A DNA stretch of 64,000 nucleotides, taken from contig NC_072791.1 in assembly GCF_028583425.1 (NCBI RefSeq), positions 29,581,368-29,645,367 of the forward strand, in the 5' to 3' direction. Of this stretch, positions 33,702 through 45,160 are shown in pieces. The notes below the pieces were generated by a model that saw nothing but the letters and a program-made list of their open reading frames with translations, had not been told where the DNA came from and searched no databases. The position numbers were made by a program, and so were the translations under genes. Position 1 is the first letter of the stretch. Every line of letters starts with the position of its first letter. Origin of the DNA: Eublepharis macularius. Taxonomy: Eukaryota; Chordata; Lepidosauria; Squamata; Eublepharidae.

Positions 33702-34205
33702 CACACACACACACACTCTCTCTCTCTCTCTCTCTTACAGTGTCTGCAGGGAAGAAGAGACTGGGCGACACTTGCAAAGGCTGCGGCTGCCAGCCCTGAG
33801 CTGGGACAAGCAGCAGGCGTCGCTTGCCAGGGTCGGCACCGGGCAGCCTTCCAAGGCCGTGGCCACCAGCCCTGAGCTGGACCAAGCAGCGGGCGCGAGG
33901 AAAAGGCTGTGTCGCTGCTTCAACCAGCCTACAGGCTGGGAGGATGGGCAATGCAGGCCGCCGCTCCGGCGTGGCCAACCCCACCCCTGCGTGGCCACCT
34001 CCGCCCTGGGTTCCTACCAGGGAATCCAGGAGGTAGTGATGGGATGGTGGTGCTGCTGCCTCAGCTGCCGCCTGCTGCTAAAGACACCGCCAACGGGGAG
34101 GAAAAGGAATCACGTGGATGGGGCCAAAACCCACATGATCTCTTTTCAGATCTACCGGAATGCCGTTCTGGCGCATTCCCGCCCAAAATTAGCCCTGAGT
34201 AGCGC
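33168..34205. mobile_element. 1-kb non-autonomous hAT element with GC-rich cargo
   Basis: Flanks AGTAGCAC (33168-33175) and AGTAGCGC (34198-34205) match at 7 of 8 positions, around an insert starting CAGGGGTCATTTC and ending AATTAGCCCTG. Its right end (ATTCCGGTAGATC... on the minus strand) resembles the ends of the 242- and 292-bp hAT copies at 27.3 and 39.7 kb. The interior holds a CT/AC microsatellite and about 300 bp of GC-rich DNA with two imperfect copies of a unit starting CAGCCCTGAGCTGG. No transposase. Confidence 0.6.
33637..33735. repeat. (CT)n(AC)n(CT)n microsatellite
   Basis: About 63 nt of CT, 15 nt of AC and a further CT run. The Ser/Leu- and Glu/Arg-rich frames across it are artefacts. 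Confidence 0.95.
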
Positions 34206-35254
34206 TATCTACAGAACAAAGAATTTTTAGTTGAATGACTATATGTCATTTAAACAGTTAATCAGTTGATTAAATTTAAATTAATATTCCAGTCACTCTT
34301 ATTTCCATATCTTTCCATCTTTCAGAAATATCAAAGGAACTGTAAATTTAGAAGAGGTTTCATAATTTCCTTTTCATTCCTTTTTACATTAAGACTCTAG
34401 AATAGTTTTTTGACAAAACCATTTTAATTCTCAGTTTAAAATCTGTTAAAATTCTATCTGCCACTTAAGCACCAAATCTTTTAGTTGATTGATTTGCTCA
34501 CTAAATCAATTCAAGATAGTTTGTCAACCATCAACTGATGGATGGAAGGGGCAAGGAAGCAGTGGTCGCAAGCTTGTTTTACAATCTAGGCAGTGGTTTT
34601 GTAGTTGTGGTGGTATCCATCAACAAAGGCTGTCTCTGCTGACCAATTTAGAGGAGCGTTAATAAAGAGTTCTGTGATGTCTAGATAGTTGGTGTCACTT
34701 CAGATAAGTCCAGTGGAGACTGAAAGTCATTACCGGTGTCTAGCATTGTGTATGAAGTGGAGCTGGCCTTCTTCCAGTTCTTAATGGACATCTTAACTAT
34801 CTTTCTGGTGAGTTCAACAGAAAGCCAGAGAACATACCACAGAGATGACCATATCGTGCCATCGCCCCGCCCTGTCGAGTTAGTGACAGATTGATGCATG
34901 ACCAGTTGTGTACATTGTACATGTGCCATGACAGGTTCCCAGGTCCTCTGAGGTCCCTTGAAGGATCTAAACTAATATTTTCACTGCATGGTTTCACTTG
35001 AGAGTCCCAGAGGAATGCAAGGGAGGGTTGCAGGTGACAGTCTGTGTAATATTCTTTGTTACACATGTTGGCAACATGCTGTGAAATTGGGGGAGTTGAC
35101 AGCTTGGCTTTTGGCAGGGTATTCAGCACAAAGTGTTTGGCATGGGTATTGTATGCAAACTATGCAATAGATTAGGCTGCCTCAGAGCTGGTTCACACAT
35201 CCAAGTTTATCATTAGGTGAACTGTATGTATGCACGAGCCATTGTACACAATGC
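34206..35254. other. Unassigned putative intronic DNA
   Basis: No repeat family or exon recognised. Confidence 0.4.
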
Positions 35255-35525
35255 CACAAATGCAATAATAATAATAAAATTATAATAACATTCAATTCAT
35301 ATACTGCCCTTCAGGATGACTTAACATCCACTCAGAGCGATTTACAAAGTATGTCATTATTATCCCCACAATAAAACACCCTGTGAGGTGGGTGGGGCTG
35401 AGAGAGCTAGAAGCTGTGACTGATCCAAGGTCACCCAGCTGGCTTCACATGGAGGAGTGAAGAATCAAACCCAGTTCTCCAGATTAAAGTCCCGCGCTTT
35501 TAACCACTACACCAAACTTTGTTCC
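35255..35525 (-). repeat. tRNA-headed SINE, type 1, antisense
   Basis: The + strand runs from an AATAATAATAATAAA tail through 'actgcccttcaggatgactt' and 'aaggtcacccagctggcttc' to 'taaccactacaccaaact', the antisense head. Confidence 0.7.
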
Positions 35526-35604
35526 AAGTGCCACAAACTGGCACCTTGAACAAAGTGCTTTTCCAGTTTGTTCACCTGTGAATCTGCAGGTGCTGAGCAA
35601 ATAA

Positions 35605-35680
35605 CAGTGTAATCCTAAGAGGGGTTACACCTTCTAAACTCATTGACTTCAGTGGATTCAGAAGGGTGTAAGGGTGATGC
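35605..35680. repeat. MITE-like short element (family B)
   Basis: 'aatcctaagaggggttacac' then 'cattgacttcagtggattca' and 'gaagggtgta'. It is the cleanest single copy of this short family in the window. Confidence 0.45.
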
Positions 35681-38056
35681 TGACTCTGTGCAACCATTGA
35701 AGCTTCAGCTTTTAGGAATCACAGCTGGAGGCCTTTCAAAACAGCCAGAGAAATATTTTTAGCACCAAGTAAGGCAAAGTTGCGCCATGTTCCCACATGG
35801 CTTGCCGAAATTGCATCTTTTGCTGTTGTGTCACAAGTCATAGGTAGGAATGATAGAACTTTTTATGCATGGCTTGTGTGTTTTCTTCAATTCCGGCATG
35901 CATGGTTCCTGCTCTCGTTTTGGACCACAGTATGCATGCAGAAGAAGCGTTAGCCTTTCCACTCTCTGCTGTTACTCTGAACAGAAATGGTCCATGGAGG
36001 ATGTATTTGGCCCCTTAGAGAAGACTGCGCGGTGCCACACGGTGTTCCTTACTGGGTCAAATATTTCAATTTGGAGTAACAGCAAGAGGTTCTTTCTGCA
36101 TGTGTGCTGTGCGACCTCAATCCAGAGCAGGAACAGGGTGTGCAAGAATTGAGGATAACAAGCACATCCCACAAGCACATCACATATGACTTTGAAAGTG
36201 TTCACGGGCTGGGTCTATGCCCCCCACCCTGTGAACTTGTGGAAATAGACCCATTGCCAGCCCAGCCTCAGTGGGGTTCCCAAAGCCATTTCTGAGGCTG
36301 TTTTATGAATGAAAGTTACAAGGCATGCTGCAGATGCTGATCCTATGCTTCTGCAGATCAGACACGGAGAGAGGGGCCACTGTTTTCAGTGGATGCGGTA
36401 TCCCTTAAAAATAATGAACATCTGCCAACACTGCAAAAGCCTTGGTTGTTGACTGTTTGGGTGCTTTTTTGCACCATCCCTGCGTGTTTGAAAGGGGAAA
36501 TCTCTTCATTACATTCTTCAAAGCCTCCCGATCCTCTTTTAACTAAATCCCTCTTTAAATCTTCCTTTGTTGGGTTATTTACAAATCGCTTCCGTCAGAC
36601 CCTGGAGCCACCTGGAGCTAGCAAAATTATTACAATTCTTAGTAATCTCCCTCTCCTTCCTCCCTTGCTACCACCAACAGCAACTATGGCTTGCAGTACT
36701 TTTCAGGGAAGATTGTTTTTCTCATAGAATGCCAAATCCTAGTTTAATCAGAGAGATGAGCAGGGATGAAGCTATGATTCGAAGAGCCTGCTTAGAGGAA
36801 ATTCTGGTATTTGGGCAGCTGCGAGACTATTGCTACCCTGAAATTGTTCAGCCCTGGTAATATTCTAGATTGCTTTGTTAATCCCTATATATTTAGCAAT
36901 TTTGATTTCCGCCTCATTCTCTGCCTGGGATTCTCATCTTCAAGTAGTTAATTATGGGGGATAGGAAAGGCACTCTGTAAATGCTCAGCGACATTGTTTT
37001 TACACTACTTCACCCATTCCAGGGCAAAACAGGCTGTCATGGCTAGTCCTTGTTCAAGTAAAGCATTGAGCTCTAATCCAGAGCTAGTGCAATGTAGTGG
37101 TTATGTACATAAACTGTCAGCTGGAAACCTGGGGTTCGAATCCTTGCCTCAGTTGAGATGCCTGAATGCCAGGGATGGGTAGCAAGTAAACTAGAGTCCA
37201 CTAATCTAATGGACCACTTGCTTGTATTTGTGAACTGGGATTCTTACCAAGAATGATGGATGAAGTGGGCCATAGTTTGATTCAACATAACACGTCTGGC
37301 ACGCTTAAGCAAGAGCACAAACTTGTGATTACTTGCTACAGATTCATTCTGCTTCTCCCAGTAAGAGATCGTGGCTATGCCCTCTTATTTGGAAACAGCC
37401 CCAGTGCAAAAGAAAAGCATGAAAAAGCAAAACTTTGCAAAAAAAGGGAAAAAATCAGTGCCTCCTGAACCTTGTGTTAGCTCAGTAACTCATCGCTAAT
37501 AAAACAGTGTTCTTGATAAAGATGGATGAGAAGGGAATGAGTCAGTTTCATTTGTCTGAGAGAGAGAGAATGGGGTTGTTTTCCCTCCTGTCGTACTCCC
37601 AAAAGGACTGTTCTGAAGACAGAGGCCAGCAGGCCGCTGTCCGACTGGAAAGCAATCTGTTGAAACAAAAGCGTAGCTCTCAGCGGGATGCTTCTGTTTA
37701 AAGGTGATTTAAATAGTGCTAATCCCCGAAAAACTCAGTAGAGTTCAGGTCACCATCTAACAAACTGGTTAACTTGTGTGGGGATTACTGTTTGATATTA
37801 TCGTATCTGACACATGGTTGCCGAACAGGAACTAGTTGACAGACCAGAAGGAGCAGGAAGCGAAAGAGCAAAAATCTGGTTTCAAGAGGTGTCGTGACTA
37901 ATGGTGGGATGGGAGACGCTGCTGCTGCGGTCATGGTGGAAAACATTAATGAAGGTGCCTTACATGCTGGATTTAGTTAACCCAGTGCTCCTCAGCAGGG
38001 TAGGTTTTCTGGCATCCATTTACTTCATCAGCAAACATCTCTACCCTGAAGCAATG
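35681..38056. other. Unassigned putative intronic DNA
   Basis: It includes a SINE head scrap near 37085-37145 (B box GGTTCGAATCC). No coding exon seen. Confidence 0.35.
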
Positions 38057-38297
38057 AGGGCCAAGCTACAAGTGACGCCTGACACAGGTTGGACACTTGT
38101 CAGCTTCCCTCAAGTTTTGATGGGAAATGTGGGCGTCCTGGTCTTGCAACTTGGCTCTCCACTCCGACTGCTGTCCAATGGACTTTTCAACTGTCACTTG
38201 TCCAACATTCCGCCAAGCTGCCTACATTTCCCATCAAAACTTGAGGGAAGCTGACAAGTGTCCAACCTGTGTCAGGCGTCACTTGTAGCTTGGCTCT
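38057..38297. mobile_element. Short element with long terminal inverted repeats (family D)
   Basis: Terminal arms of about 75 bp are inverted copies: left GGCCAAGCTACAAGTGACG with CTCAAGTTTTGATGGGAAAT, and right the complements. The 90-bp centre is present in the opposite orientation in the copy at 46634-46865. Flanks ATGAG/CTGAG suggest a ~5-bp TSD. No ORF. Confidence 0.6.
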
Positions 38298-39398
38298 GAG
38301 CCAGTCCAAGCTTTCCTCCACCTCACTTTAGCAGGAGAAGAACCCAGAAGGTATCGCCTTTACGTCTACATAGAGTTCAGAAACAGCTACCTCCATCCTG
38401 GGAGGATATAACTTGCTGCATGGAATCCTTTAACCAGAGATAGCAGCGATTCAGTTCAGAACCTTCTGCATTCCTAGCTTGAGCTATTATGACTACTCAC
38501 CCGATACAGCCTCTTTTCAAATATTTCTGTTCATTAAACTAATCTTAGTAGGCTGTTTTAAAGGAGAGAGGTCTTCCCTCTTGCTCACAATTTCCTGGCA
38601 GTTGTTTCTTTCTCTTTTTCTCTTTACTCTTCCCCTGCTTCCAAAATACACAACTGATGCAAGAAAAAGTTTAAGAATTTATTCTTAAGAGTTGGTCAAG
38701 CTTTGACTTTCTAGAGCAACTTCCCCTGTTATATATGAGAGACTGCCTATTTGGCTGCATTCTCTAAATCCTGCCATTTTCCCAATTTGTATCTTGAGAG
38801 AAACACAGCTATACTGTGCGGCATATCAGATTGAGAAGCAGCCAATCACTCCAAGCAGGGAATTTAACGGGGCAAAACCCACGGGATTGGTCCTCCCATG
38901 TAGTAGAATCATTCAAATCGTTCTTTTATGCTTTTCATGGAGGTGCTGAAGTTCTGTGGCTGGTTCTGTTAGGTCTGTTACAGGTTTTAATTCATGACTG
39001 CCATATTGTAATCATCGAAAGTCACCTTGGGAATGATACACTAAGAGGAAGATAATACATATTTGTAATAAATTACTATCTGTTTACGAATGCTGCTTGT
39101 TTTCTACCATGTCCTCAAAACCCTACATTGAAAAGGAATTGTCCTTCTGTTAGCACAAAGCTCTTTCGAATCCAGCCTCAATGCTATTACAGTGTAGTGG
39201 CAGATTGTAAGGGGGGGCATATGCAGAAGGTACCAGGTTAAATTCTTTGCATTTCCTGCCAAAAATAGCAAGAGCTGGAAAAGGCCACTCTTTGCTGAGA
39301 CCCTGGTGACCTTGTCTATAGGTGGGCCAGTGTCTGGTATAAGGCAGGTTTGTCGGCATATATAGCAAAACAATACGGTTTGTGACTGTGTGCATACC
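38298..39398. other. Unassigned putative intronic DNA
   Basis: Nothing recognised beyond chance frames. Confidence 0.4.
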
Positions 39399-39644
39399 TA
39401 TAAAATAGCCAGATCAAAGTGGGTAGCTGTGTTAGTCTGTCTGTAGCAGTAGAAAAGAACAAGAGTCCAGTAGCACCTATAAGACTTACAACATTTGTGG
39501 TAGGATATGAGTTTTCGTGAATCACTTCTTCAGATCTGAAGAAGTGAGCTGTAACTCACAAAAGCTCATACTGTACCACAAATATTGTTAGTCTTGTAGG
39601 TGCTACTGGACTCTTGCTCTTTTCTACTACTATAAAATAGCCAG
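39399..39644. mobile_element. HHR-family inverted hairpin insertion with 14-bp TSD
   Basis: Direct repeats TATAAAATAGCCAG (39399-39412, 39631-39644) bound a 218-bp insert. The left arm is the full family 3' end inverted (from ATCAAAGTGGGTAGCTG). The right arm is the sense copy, ending early at TTTTCTACTAC. The arms meet at CAGATCTG (39531-39538). Each arm retains a hammerhead-like core: minus-strand CTGAAGA with CGAAA, and plus-strand CTGAAGA (39536-39542) with AAAA in place of GAAA. Confidence 0.65.
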
Positions 39645-39658
39645 TCCAACATTTAATA

Positions 39659-39966
39659 CAAGTAAGCAGGGCTTTTTTTCAGCAGGAATGCGGTGGAACG
39701 GAGTTCCAGCACCTCTTGAAAATGGTCACATGGCCGGTGGCCCCGCCCCCTGATCTCCAGACAGAGGGGAGTTTAGATGCGTGGACGGCAATCTAAACTC
39801 CCCTCTGTCTGGAGATCAGAGGGCGGGGCCACCGGCCATGTGACCATTTTTGCTGAGGGCGATTTAAACTTTAACCCCCCCTTGTTCCAGCTGACCCAAA
39901 GTGATGTCATTGTGCAGTCCTGAGTTCCACCACCTCTTTTCCCAGAAAAAAAGCCCTGCAAGTAAG
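39659..39966. mobile_element. Non-autonomous hAT element with 8-bp TSD
   Basis: Perfect TSDs CAAGTAAG (39659-39666, 39959-39966) flank a 292-bp insert from CAGGGCTTTTTTTC to AAAAAAGCCCTG. It is a longer sister of the 27321-27562 copy, with the same central inverted repeat. Confidence 0.8.
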
Positions 39967-40554
39967 CATGTTCAAGCACCTGGTTTGGCTCACATCCTGC
40001 TCTACAGTTGTGAGCAGGGAACTGATCTTTCAAAGAGCCATTCCAACATGTTTGAATGGATTTTTGGACATGCTTCCATGGTTATCCTGCTTTCTCACAT
40101 GATTACAGCGCTTTTTTGCATCAGCTGTGCCCCCAATTTGTCTGCTACCTCCTCCAATTTTAAAAGAGATGAAAGGGAGGAGGGACTCAAATGGAGATTT
40201 TTGAATTAAGACTTACTACTAGTGTCTCTGTGTGCCATTGATGACTGCCCAATGCAATCATTGCAATCATTTCTCTAATAGCTGCTGCTGACCATGTCAG
40301 CTCAAAAAGCAGACTCTTAACCATGTCAATCATGTAAAGGATGCATCTGACCATGTAGATCCAAAAAGGGGACAAGCTGCAAATATTTTCTTGCAGCGGT
40401 AGAATGAACTGGGTTACTTCAGGTGGTGAATTCCATTGTTCAGAGTTTCCCTATAGTAATAATTCCTTCTAAGTGGAAAACTAGCTCATCACACAAACAA
40501 CTGAGCTAGAAAGTTTCTCCACGAACCATTAAGTTTTAAAATTTGTGCTGAGCT
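39967..40554. other. Unassigned putative intronic DNA
   Basis: Three spaced 'gaccatgt' motifs at about 40289-40355 give a weak local periodicity. No gene seen. Confidence 0.35.
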
Positions 40555-40775
40555 TTTATTTCCTTGTTTGGGTCCCAATGGGGATCCAAAGCAGCTTACA
40601 ACTTCATTCTCCCCTCTTCCATTTTATCCTCAAGACAGCCCTTTGAAGTAGGTTAGGCTAAAAGTGAATGCCCCAAGGTCATCCAGTGAACTTCCATGAC
40701 AGAATGGGGATTTGAATCCAGGCCTCCTGGAATCTAGTCCAACACTCTAACCACTACACCGCACTGGTTCTCCAT
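40555..40775 (-). repeat. tRNA-headed SINE, type 1, antisense
   Basis: 'caatggggatccaaagcagc' and 'ccccaaggtcatccagtgaa', through 'aaccactacaccgcactggt' at the antisense head. Confidence 0.65.
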
Positions 40776-41825
40776 GGTGGGGAGGGGACATTAAAAATCC
40801 TCACGTCCATTCTGCCTTCTTGGGATTCTGCAACCACGTTCTGCAGCATTTGTAGACCAGGCCTAAAGCATTGAGCTTCCAGCTTTGTTGCAGAACTAAA
40901 TGTACCATCTCATCAACTTGAAAGAATTAGTCTCTGGAATTGAAAGCAGATGTTTTCTCAGCCTCTGACCTGCAGTGCCTGGCATTATATGCGCAGTGGG
41001 AGGGTGGGTGACTAATCTATGGAAAGCAGCAAAAACCCAGGGAAAAATGAGTCACGAGAAAAGGGCTTATTTTACTAAACTCCAGAAACATATTCAAATG
41101 GGCCAGAAGAACGTCTCTGTACAATGTGGCGTTTGTAACAGTTGGTTTGTGAAGAAGACAACCTGGGGATGAAGCTGTTGGTTGGTACAAAGATTTGTAT
41201 CTCCAGGGATTCAGGCAAGTCTTTGCATAATTGCTGTTAATTATGCCAGCATTGTATTGCAGCATAAGGCACATTATTGGCTCAGGGCAGATACGGTTAT
41301 GAAAGGGGGTTTGAATGGCTGGATTGTGTAGTAGCAACTTTAATTACCTTGGAGCATGGTGCTTTGATATCATTCCAAACTTTTAAACCCTGGAGCAATC
41401 TGATCAGAGAGTCCTATGTAAGAAATGCCCTCGTGGTGTTGATGAGAACACATTAAAATGTTTATGATTGTGCGTTTTCATCCTGCATATACTTTTGCAC
41501 CCTAGTATGACATTAATTGGAGGACTCTGCTTGCCAGTATCTTTTGTTATGGGGCACCAGCTTTTCTAGAGGGCTTGTTATTACATTTTAATTTCAAAAA
41601 TGATTGAGCTTTACAAGTTAGGGCTCTGCTAATTTCCAAGATGAAATAAAGTCTGAGCAGACTCTTAAAATTAGTTATTTTTCACGGGTAGAACAATGAA
41701 AATGGAGGGTTAGATTTGCAGGAGGAAGCTAGAAGATGGTTTCAGCCATTGGATGTCTCTCCATATGGTCATGTACATATCACTTTGGAGAAAATAAGAA
41801 GCTTTTTCGTGTCCCAAATCAGCCA
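40776..41825. other. Unassigned putative intronic DNA
   Basis: No feature recognised. Confidence 0.4.
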
Positions 41826-42055
41826 TTTGTGATTAGGGTTGCAAACCTCCAGGTGAGGCCAGGTCTCCTGGAATTACAACTGATCTCCAGACTAAAGGGA
41901 TCAGTTCCTCTGGAAATATGGCTGATAGAGAGGGTGGACTGTACGGAATTATACTCCACTGAGGTCCCTTCCTTTCCCATACCAGATCCTCCCTAGGCTG
42001 TACACCCAAATTTCCAGGAATTTCCCAACCTGGAGTTGGAAACCCTCTTTGTGAT
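41826..42055. mobile_element. hAT-type MITE (family A) with 8-bp TSD
   Basis: TSDs TTTGTGAT (41826-41833, 42048-42055) flank a 214-bp insert beginning TAGGGTTGCAAACCTCC and ending GTTGGAAACCCTC. The terminal inverted repeats are about 35 bp. The TAGGG terminus and 8-bp TSD fit the hAT superfamily, and this copy classifies the other family-A copies in the window. Confidence 0.65.
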
Positions 42056-42084
42056 TCATGTCATGTACCTGTAGTGTGTCTCTA

Positions 42085-42240
42085 GGAAGAGGGCCATAGA
42101 CCACATGAAGTCCTGGGTTCAGTCCCCACTATTTCCAGTTAAAGGAGTTTGGGTAGCAGATGCTGAAGACTTTTCTTTGCCTCTGGATCTGGAGAGCACT
42201 GGGTAAAAGGGGCCAAGAGGTGTAAGACAACGTCAAATGT
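42085..42240 (+). repeat. SINE type 2 fragment
   Basis: 'gtcctgggttcagtccccac' (B box) then 'agatgctgaagacttttctt' and 'ggatctggagagcactggg'. The 3' end is missing. Confidence 0.5.
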
Positions 42241-44216
42241 TCAGAATAATAATAGATTTCTAACATAATAGTCTTAAGTCTGGTTCAGACTAGTTTATAT
42301 CATGCACTGGAATGTATAGTTTCAAAAATTTAATTGCACTCTCACAGTGATTTCTTTGCTGTTAAAAAGAGTGCCAATACTCATCGCACCGATTTCCACC
42401 AATTCCCCTGTTACAGAAGCAGGGGGTGCTGGGGCCTGTGCATGCACATTTGTGTCCCCCGGTGATGATGTCATTTTCAGCATGACTGGAAAGTGACAAG
42501 TGGTGCCAGGAATGACGTTGCCAGGGGACGCAGGTGCACACATGCTTTGCACATGTGCCTACAGGCCTTCCTTCTGCATTCCCAAATGCCATTTCCTGCT
42601 GGCCAGTTGAGCAGGGGGGGTAAGAGGCTGGAAGGGGCTGGACACAGGGATTTCCACCAGGCAAGAGACATTTCATCCCTTCCCCTCCCCAGTAATTGGA
42701 TGATTCCCCCCGCACCCACCCAAGGTACCAGTTAGTACCACCACAAAGAAAGCCATGTGGATTGGACTTAGATATTTGGAAGGTGGCATGGCAATTTCCA
42801 CTGGCTTCCACTCCTAATGCAGGCGACCTCTTTGTCCTCTGTGTTGTTCCTGAGACCCAATGACCCCCCCCCCCACCCAGGAACACTATATCAGGGGGAG
42901 GGGTTCAGTGGACGGTCACAACAGGGGAAAGTCCTTGCTGCAAAGTCTGTGGCTGGTTTCATCTGTACAACTGTAATATAGCTCAGCTGTTATTTCTCTG
43001 CTTTTCAGGGACTGTGGTGGGAATGCATGCAGTGAATTCTGTTACCAGTATTGTTTGTTCTTGTCCTTGTTTCATCTTTTCTGGATCATTTTAAACTAGT
43101 GCTGCTGGGACATTGAAACAGAGAGCTGGTGAACAATGTATAGGAAAGGAAAATCAGCTTGTGTGGTATAAGCAGTAATAATAGCAGAAGTAGTTTTCGG
43201 TCCCTTGATACGTTTGGGGAATTCATAAAATGGAAACAGGAAATGGAATTAATCAGGAAATGGAATTAACCAGCAAGATTTATTAAATATCGCCAGTTTT
43301 CACCATATTTATAGCAAAATATTAAAATTAATCCTAACTGGTACTTGTATATCAATAATAATAGGCCAAATATTTGTGCTTGTAGACCTAGTTCTCAAAA
43401 CAGTGGATGAAGTAGTAGATGTCTGTCTAGGGTGTCCCATTTGACCATTTCCAACTTAATACTCTGCACAAAAATCCCCTGCATGTAGAAAATTAGCACC
43501 TCAGCAAGAGGACGAGGTTAGAACTCTTCTCTGTTGTTTTCTGAAATGATGTTTAGTTGTTATGTGGTTCAGATCTCAACTGGCGGAGCAACTGCCAGTG
43601 GCATGAGCAAATGCTTTGAGAACAGTTTTTTTTCCGGAGAATTCTAAATCATCTTTTTAAAAAGAAAATATGCATGCTAGTTCTCATGCTGCCACCTGGA
43701 AATTGTAGCACGGAGGTTGGGTGGGGAAGGCAGAATGTTGCCTGCGCAAACTTGTGGCACTCCCTTTCCTTCTGATCTGCTTTTTTAAAATATATCACAT
43801 TTACATTGTGCAACATGAGGCTAGTAACACCTTAAAGACTAACAACATTTATTCTAGCACGCAAGCGCACTTTGATGAGTTAGAGATCAATGAATTGCAT
43901 CCATTAGAGGGATACGTTTTCTACTAAAAACTGCAAACAACAAAAAAGGGGTCAGTGAAAAACAAGATCCAATGAAAAAAGTAATCAGTCTACTCAGAGT
44001 GGATGAGAACCACTCCCAGCTGTTGACAGAAAAGCAAAACAGGATAAACATAAAATCAGATTTAATCTAGGAAAGTGCATTGCGAAGCATGATAATCAGA
44101 TCTGGGGCTGGTATCAGCATACTGCAAGGTGGGACCGCTGCTGAGGCCCAGAGCTTCTAGCAGGGCCCACTACTTCCACTTTCTACCCCCACTCACTCAA
44201 TTCACAAGCTGATTGT
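42241..44216. other. Unassigned DNA with an HHR-family remnant
   Basis: About 43810-43920 is an antisense HHR-family remnant ('aacaccttaaagactaacaa', then CACGCAAGCGCAC in the stem II position) without a complete core. The frames at 42362-42886 are in GC-rich repeat-like DNA and look noncoding. Confidence 0.35.
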
Positions 44217-44415
44217 AGGGTTGCCAGCCTCTAGGTGTTGGCTGGAGATGTCCTAGGATCACAACTGATCTCCAAAGGACAAAGATCAGTTCCCCTGGAG
44301 AAAATGGCTGCTTTGAAAAGTGATCTCACTATGCCTCACTCACCTCCCTGAACTCTGCCATTCCCAGGCTCCACCCCTCAAATCTCCAGGAATTTCCTAT
44401 TCCAGAGTTGGTGAC
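44217..44415 (+). repeat. hAT-type MITE (family A)
   Basis: TAGGGTTGCCAGCC to GAGTTGGTGACCC. The usual centre is present; the right end has mutated. Confidence 0.6.
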
Positions 44416-44689
44416 CCAACCGACCAGCCACCTATAGTCCCAGCTTTATGCTCTGTCCAGTACTGCTGGAGGGGAGCATGTGTGTTGTTGGGAGGGCTTG
44501 TGAGTGAGGGAAGGGAACATGGGTGGTGGGAGGGGCATACGGCGGGGCATGCAGCAGCAGGGGAGAGGGCCCCAGGCACTCTGTCCAAAACCTGGAACTG
44601 GCTCTGAGCAGATCCCATTGTTAAAGCATAGAGGTATAGCTCTCTACCCCGTGCACCTGGTTAAGCAAGTCTTACAAAAGGGAGTGCTG

Positions 44690-44765
44690 AAATAAATTTT
44701 GCTAGTCTTTAAAGTAACACTGGACCATTTTACTCTGCTACTGCAGACTAACACAGCTAACTACC
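44690..44765 (+). repeat. HHR-family 3' fragment
   Basis: 'ttttgctagtctttaaagta' and 'gcagactaacacagctaact' are the sense 3' terminus of the family. No ribozyme core. Confidence 0.5.
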
Positions 44766-44769
44766 TGAA

Positions 44770-45160
44770 ATTATCATAATGGAAGGCATCTCCAGCCTGC
44801 CAGTTGAGATCTGCCTATCAAGCTCTCCGCTGTGTGCCCTCAACCTTCAGAAGTGAGGTGGGTGGTGGCTAGAGACAGGGCCTTTTCTGTGGTGGTACCG
44901 CACCTATGAAATGCCATCCCCCTTGAGGCTCGCCTGGTCCCTACTTTACTTTCTTTTAGGCACCAGGCTTTTAGTTAAGGGTTTTATCTTAACTTTATAA
45001 TGGTCTGCTTCTGTTTTATGGATAATTTTTATGCTGCTTATATCCCATGGCTTGTGTCCAAGGGCCTGCATTTTAGTGGCTTGTGTTTTAATATTGTGGC
45101 TTTTCATTGTAATTTGCGTTAAGCAGCATACAAATATTCTAAACAAACAAACAAATAATT
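44770..45160 (+). repeat. L2-type LINE 3' end
   Basis: The region around 'gggccttttctgtggtggta' encodes the usual C-terminus of L2 ORF2 (RAFSVV..., decayed). It is followed by a T-rich 3' UTR ending in AAACAAACAAACAAAT. Confidence 0.55.

Noticed and set aside
33480..34230. Frames of 78-219 codons with Leu/Ser or Glu/Arg repeats
   Set aside because: They are translations of a CT/AC microsatellite and the GC-rich interior of a hAT element.
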